From: Spirochaetales bacterium
Lineage (GTDB): Bacteria; Spirochaetota; Spirochaetia; Sphaerochaetales; Sphaerochaetaceae
Assembly (NCBI GenBank): GCA_022784805.1
Contig: JALFYG010000131.1
Span: 1 to 36,896, forward strand
Direction of reading: 5' to 3'
Length of the DNA: 36,896 bases
Shown here: one piece after another, positions 34,933-36,896 of the stretch
Position numbering within the stretch: the stretch's first letter is position 1
Layout: each line of letters begins with the position of its first letter
Made by a program: the position numbers and the translations under genes
The notes under the pieces: generated by a model
What the model was told of the DNA's origin: nothing
The model's database searches: none
The model's input: the letters and a program-made list of their open reading frames with translations, nothing else

Positions 34933-36896
34933 ATGAAAGCATATTACAACATCTACCTTACTATAGATGACGTCAGGGTGTGGATGAACAAGTACACATC
35001 CAAGATGTCATTTACATTCGCTGAAAATTTATGTTCGACTGCATGGAAGAGTGCAGTCGATACCGCATCATGCAAGCTCATATTCAACGACAGGAATGTT
35101 GTAGAGCTTTCCGACATCGTATCCAAGATTGTAGAGGCGCAGCAGTCTTTTCCACAAAAGGAAATTCAGTTTGAGGCTCTCAATGCAGACGAGTCCAAGA
35201 CTATATTCAGAGGCTCCCTCGACTTAGGTAAGCTTTCCATCGAGTCGTCAAAGATTCCTGGTTCTATCTCAATTACGGCAAAGTCTCCGATAGACAAGTT
35301 AGGCAAAAAGCCGAAGGCCAATTTTGTACTCTATCCTGCAACAGTAAAGGACGTTGTAGAGAGATGTGTAGCTGAAGCAGGTTTAGGCTTGATTGTCGAA
35401 TGGAAAGCTTCAATAAGCGGAAAACAGCTGGAAGTGCCTTTTGTAGTCACAGACGAAGATTCTGATACATGGAGAGACAAGATAGACACCCTTCTGATGG
35501 AGATGGGAGGGTGTACGCTGTCGTTTGACCACAACGGCAACAAAATCTACATCTCCAAGGTAAACGATGAATCCAAGGCTTTTTCCGACATCCCAGTCAA
35601 CTACCACGTCCAAAGCAAACTGAAGTCAACCACAACAAAGTTTGCAAAGGATGGAGTAGTCGTATCATACGGCAACTTGAAGATATCTAAGGATCAGACT
35701 GTATATTATCATGATATAAATCTGGAAAAAAAAGATTTATTCTTAAAAGGCGATGAAATCGCCCCCGGCGTCTACTATCCGTTCGATTCGGATATAACAA
35801 AAGCGTTTGAGGAATATCAGGCAAGCAACCTTGATTACGGCACTCTTATAGGCAACACAAGGAAAGCAAACAACCATATCAACCTCTTCTATGTAGACCC
35901 TGCATCGACAAAGGTCACCATCATAGCTTCTGATATGAATGGCAAAGGTGTCAGTGATTGGTATTCTAATGAAACATTCATATCCAAAGAAGGTGGATTT
36001 ACTTACCCTGGTGGTGGTGCTTTCTATCCAAGAAAGGCATGGCTTTGTTTTAAGAACAATACTGAAAAATCAGTAAACATCACGCAGTTCTCTATAAGTG
36101 GCGACACCTATTACTCCGATGCAGAGTATCGTATAGTCATGCCATTGGATTGTGAGGATCCCGAAGAGTACAGTGCCAAATATATTGCAGACACGGAGAC
36201 TGCAAAGACTCTAGCATCTTTTCTGATGAACCAAAAGCGCTTTGGCTCCGATACCTCTACATGGACTGAGAGATGGGAGAACCACTCTCTAGGAGACAAG
36301 GTAAAAATTCAGCATAAGAGCGGAAACATCATCAACGCCGTTATAGTAAAGAAAGAGTCTATTATTTATGGCGATGAGCTTTGGGCGAAGATTACCGCAG
36401 TAAGTCTTGATGGTTGGAGCTATGAGCAACCTGCATTGGTACAGAACAATGTGCAGAGTCCTAGTATTTTAGACCCATACGAAAACGCAAAGAGGAACGG
36501 ATATACAGGCTCCAGGGAACAGTGGGAGAGCAGAAACGATATATTCTACCTATGGTCTTCTTCCGAAACCGAATTGAAGCCGAAGAAGAGGGCTTTTTGG
36601 AAACTAGGTGGAAAGTGGATGCTGTTCAAGAATCTTCCCGTGGGTGACTTCGGTATGCAGGACTGGATGAAGTCTTGGGCTGAAGTCATGGCCGATAGGA
36701 CTGAGGAATACAATTATCTTTGGGCTAAGGTCGGACTTGATGGGGAGCCGTTCTTGTTGCAGGGTGTCAGCCCTATGGACTTCTCCTTCGTAGTATCCCC
36801 TTCCAACTATGTGGTGAACCCACGCAACCTTTCTGCCATCACTCTTACTATAACCCTATCCAGGCAGAATGGAATCAAGGGTGTTTCCTCTTTGGA
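34933..36896 (+). CDS. Large tail-tip/distal tail protein, truncated by window end
   Basis: ORF from ATG 34933 (MKAYYNIYLTIDDVRVWMNKYTSK...) open to the last base; absent from the track because no stop is in the window. Confidence 0.8.
   Translation, partial: MKAYYNIYLTIDDVRVWMNKYTSKMSFTFAENLCSTAWKSAVDTASCKLIFNDRNVVELSDIVSKIVEAQQSFPQKEIQFEALNADESKTIFRGSLDLGKLSIESSKIPGSISITAKSPIDKLGKKPKANFVLYPATVKDVVERCVAEAGLGLIVEWKASISGKQLEVPFVVTDEDSDTWRDKIDTLLMEMGGCTLSFDHNGNKIYISKVNDESKAFSDIPVNYHVQSKLKSTTTKFAKDGVVVSYGNLKISKDQTVYYHDINLEKKDLFLKGDEIAPGVYYPFDSDITKAFEEYQASNLDYGTLIGNTRKANNHINLFYVDPASTKVTIIASDMNGKGVSDWYSNETFISKEGGFTYPGGGAFYPRKAWLCFKNNTEKSVNITQFSISGDTYYSDAEYRIVMPLDCEDPEEYSAKYIADTETAKTLASFLMNQKRFGSDTSTWTERWENHSLGDKVKIQHKSGNIINAVIVKKESIIYGDELWAKITAVSLDGWSYEQPALVQNNVQSPSILDPYENAKRNGYTGSREQWESRNDIFYLWSSSETELKPKKRAFWKLGGKWMLFKNLPVGDFGMQDWMKSWAEVMADRTEEYNYLWAKVGLDGEPFLLQGVSPMDFSFVVSPSNYVVNPRNLSAITLTITLSRQNGIKGVSSL

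Noticed and set aside
1-36896. Circular closure of the window ends
   Set aside because: I found no terminal overlap between the first and last bases; the last ORF is open and lysis genes are absent, so the window is probably incomplete.

Overview
The window is a temperate siphovirus-type phage genome, or most of one. The minus strand carries an early/accessory block (about 0.1-18.9 kb): small ORFs, MazG-like, Dam-like MTase, VRR-Nuc, PAPS-reductase-like, primase/helicase, DEAD helicase, Cas4/lambda-exo-like nuclease, DUF669-like ssDNA-binding protein and AAA ATPase. An immunity region (repressor and divergent genes) is followed by a tRNA-Gly-like attP and a tyrosine integrase. Terminase is on the minus strand, and a plus-strand head/tail module runs off the right end. 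The standout is a 2.07-kb array at 4178-6247. I parsed about 58 units with a ~36-bp period, each of the form TGRTTCACTT - ~9 nt variable - RGTTTMTT - ~9 nt variable. This dual-repeat/dual-spacer layout matches a TIGR (tandem interspaced guide RNA) array. About 0.8 kb away on the minus strand is a nuclease-less protein with an IS110/Nop-like domain (7032-8240), the expected type of partner (Tas, TasA-like). The array is bounded by a perfect 14-bp inverted repeat (GGATAAGACGGTGG / CCACCGTCTTATCC). A dcm remnant with an internal deletion at an 8-bp microhomology lies between tas and dam. The promoter region upstream of the tas block carries the same TATCAG boxes as the phage immunity region, which suggests repressor control. 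Other supported observations are a textbook -1 frameshift signal (AAAAAAC plus 12-bp stem) in the tail-chaperone genes, an origin-like cluster of TTGCCGAA motifs in a large cruciform, a possible small antirepressor paralogous to the repressor tail, a structured leader, and putative integrase arm sites. All family calls were made by eye; no database search was run.
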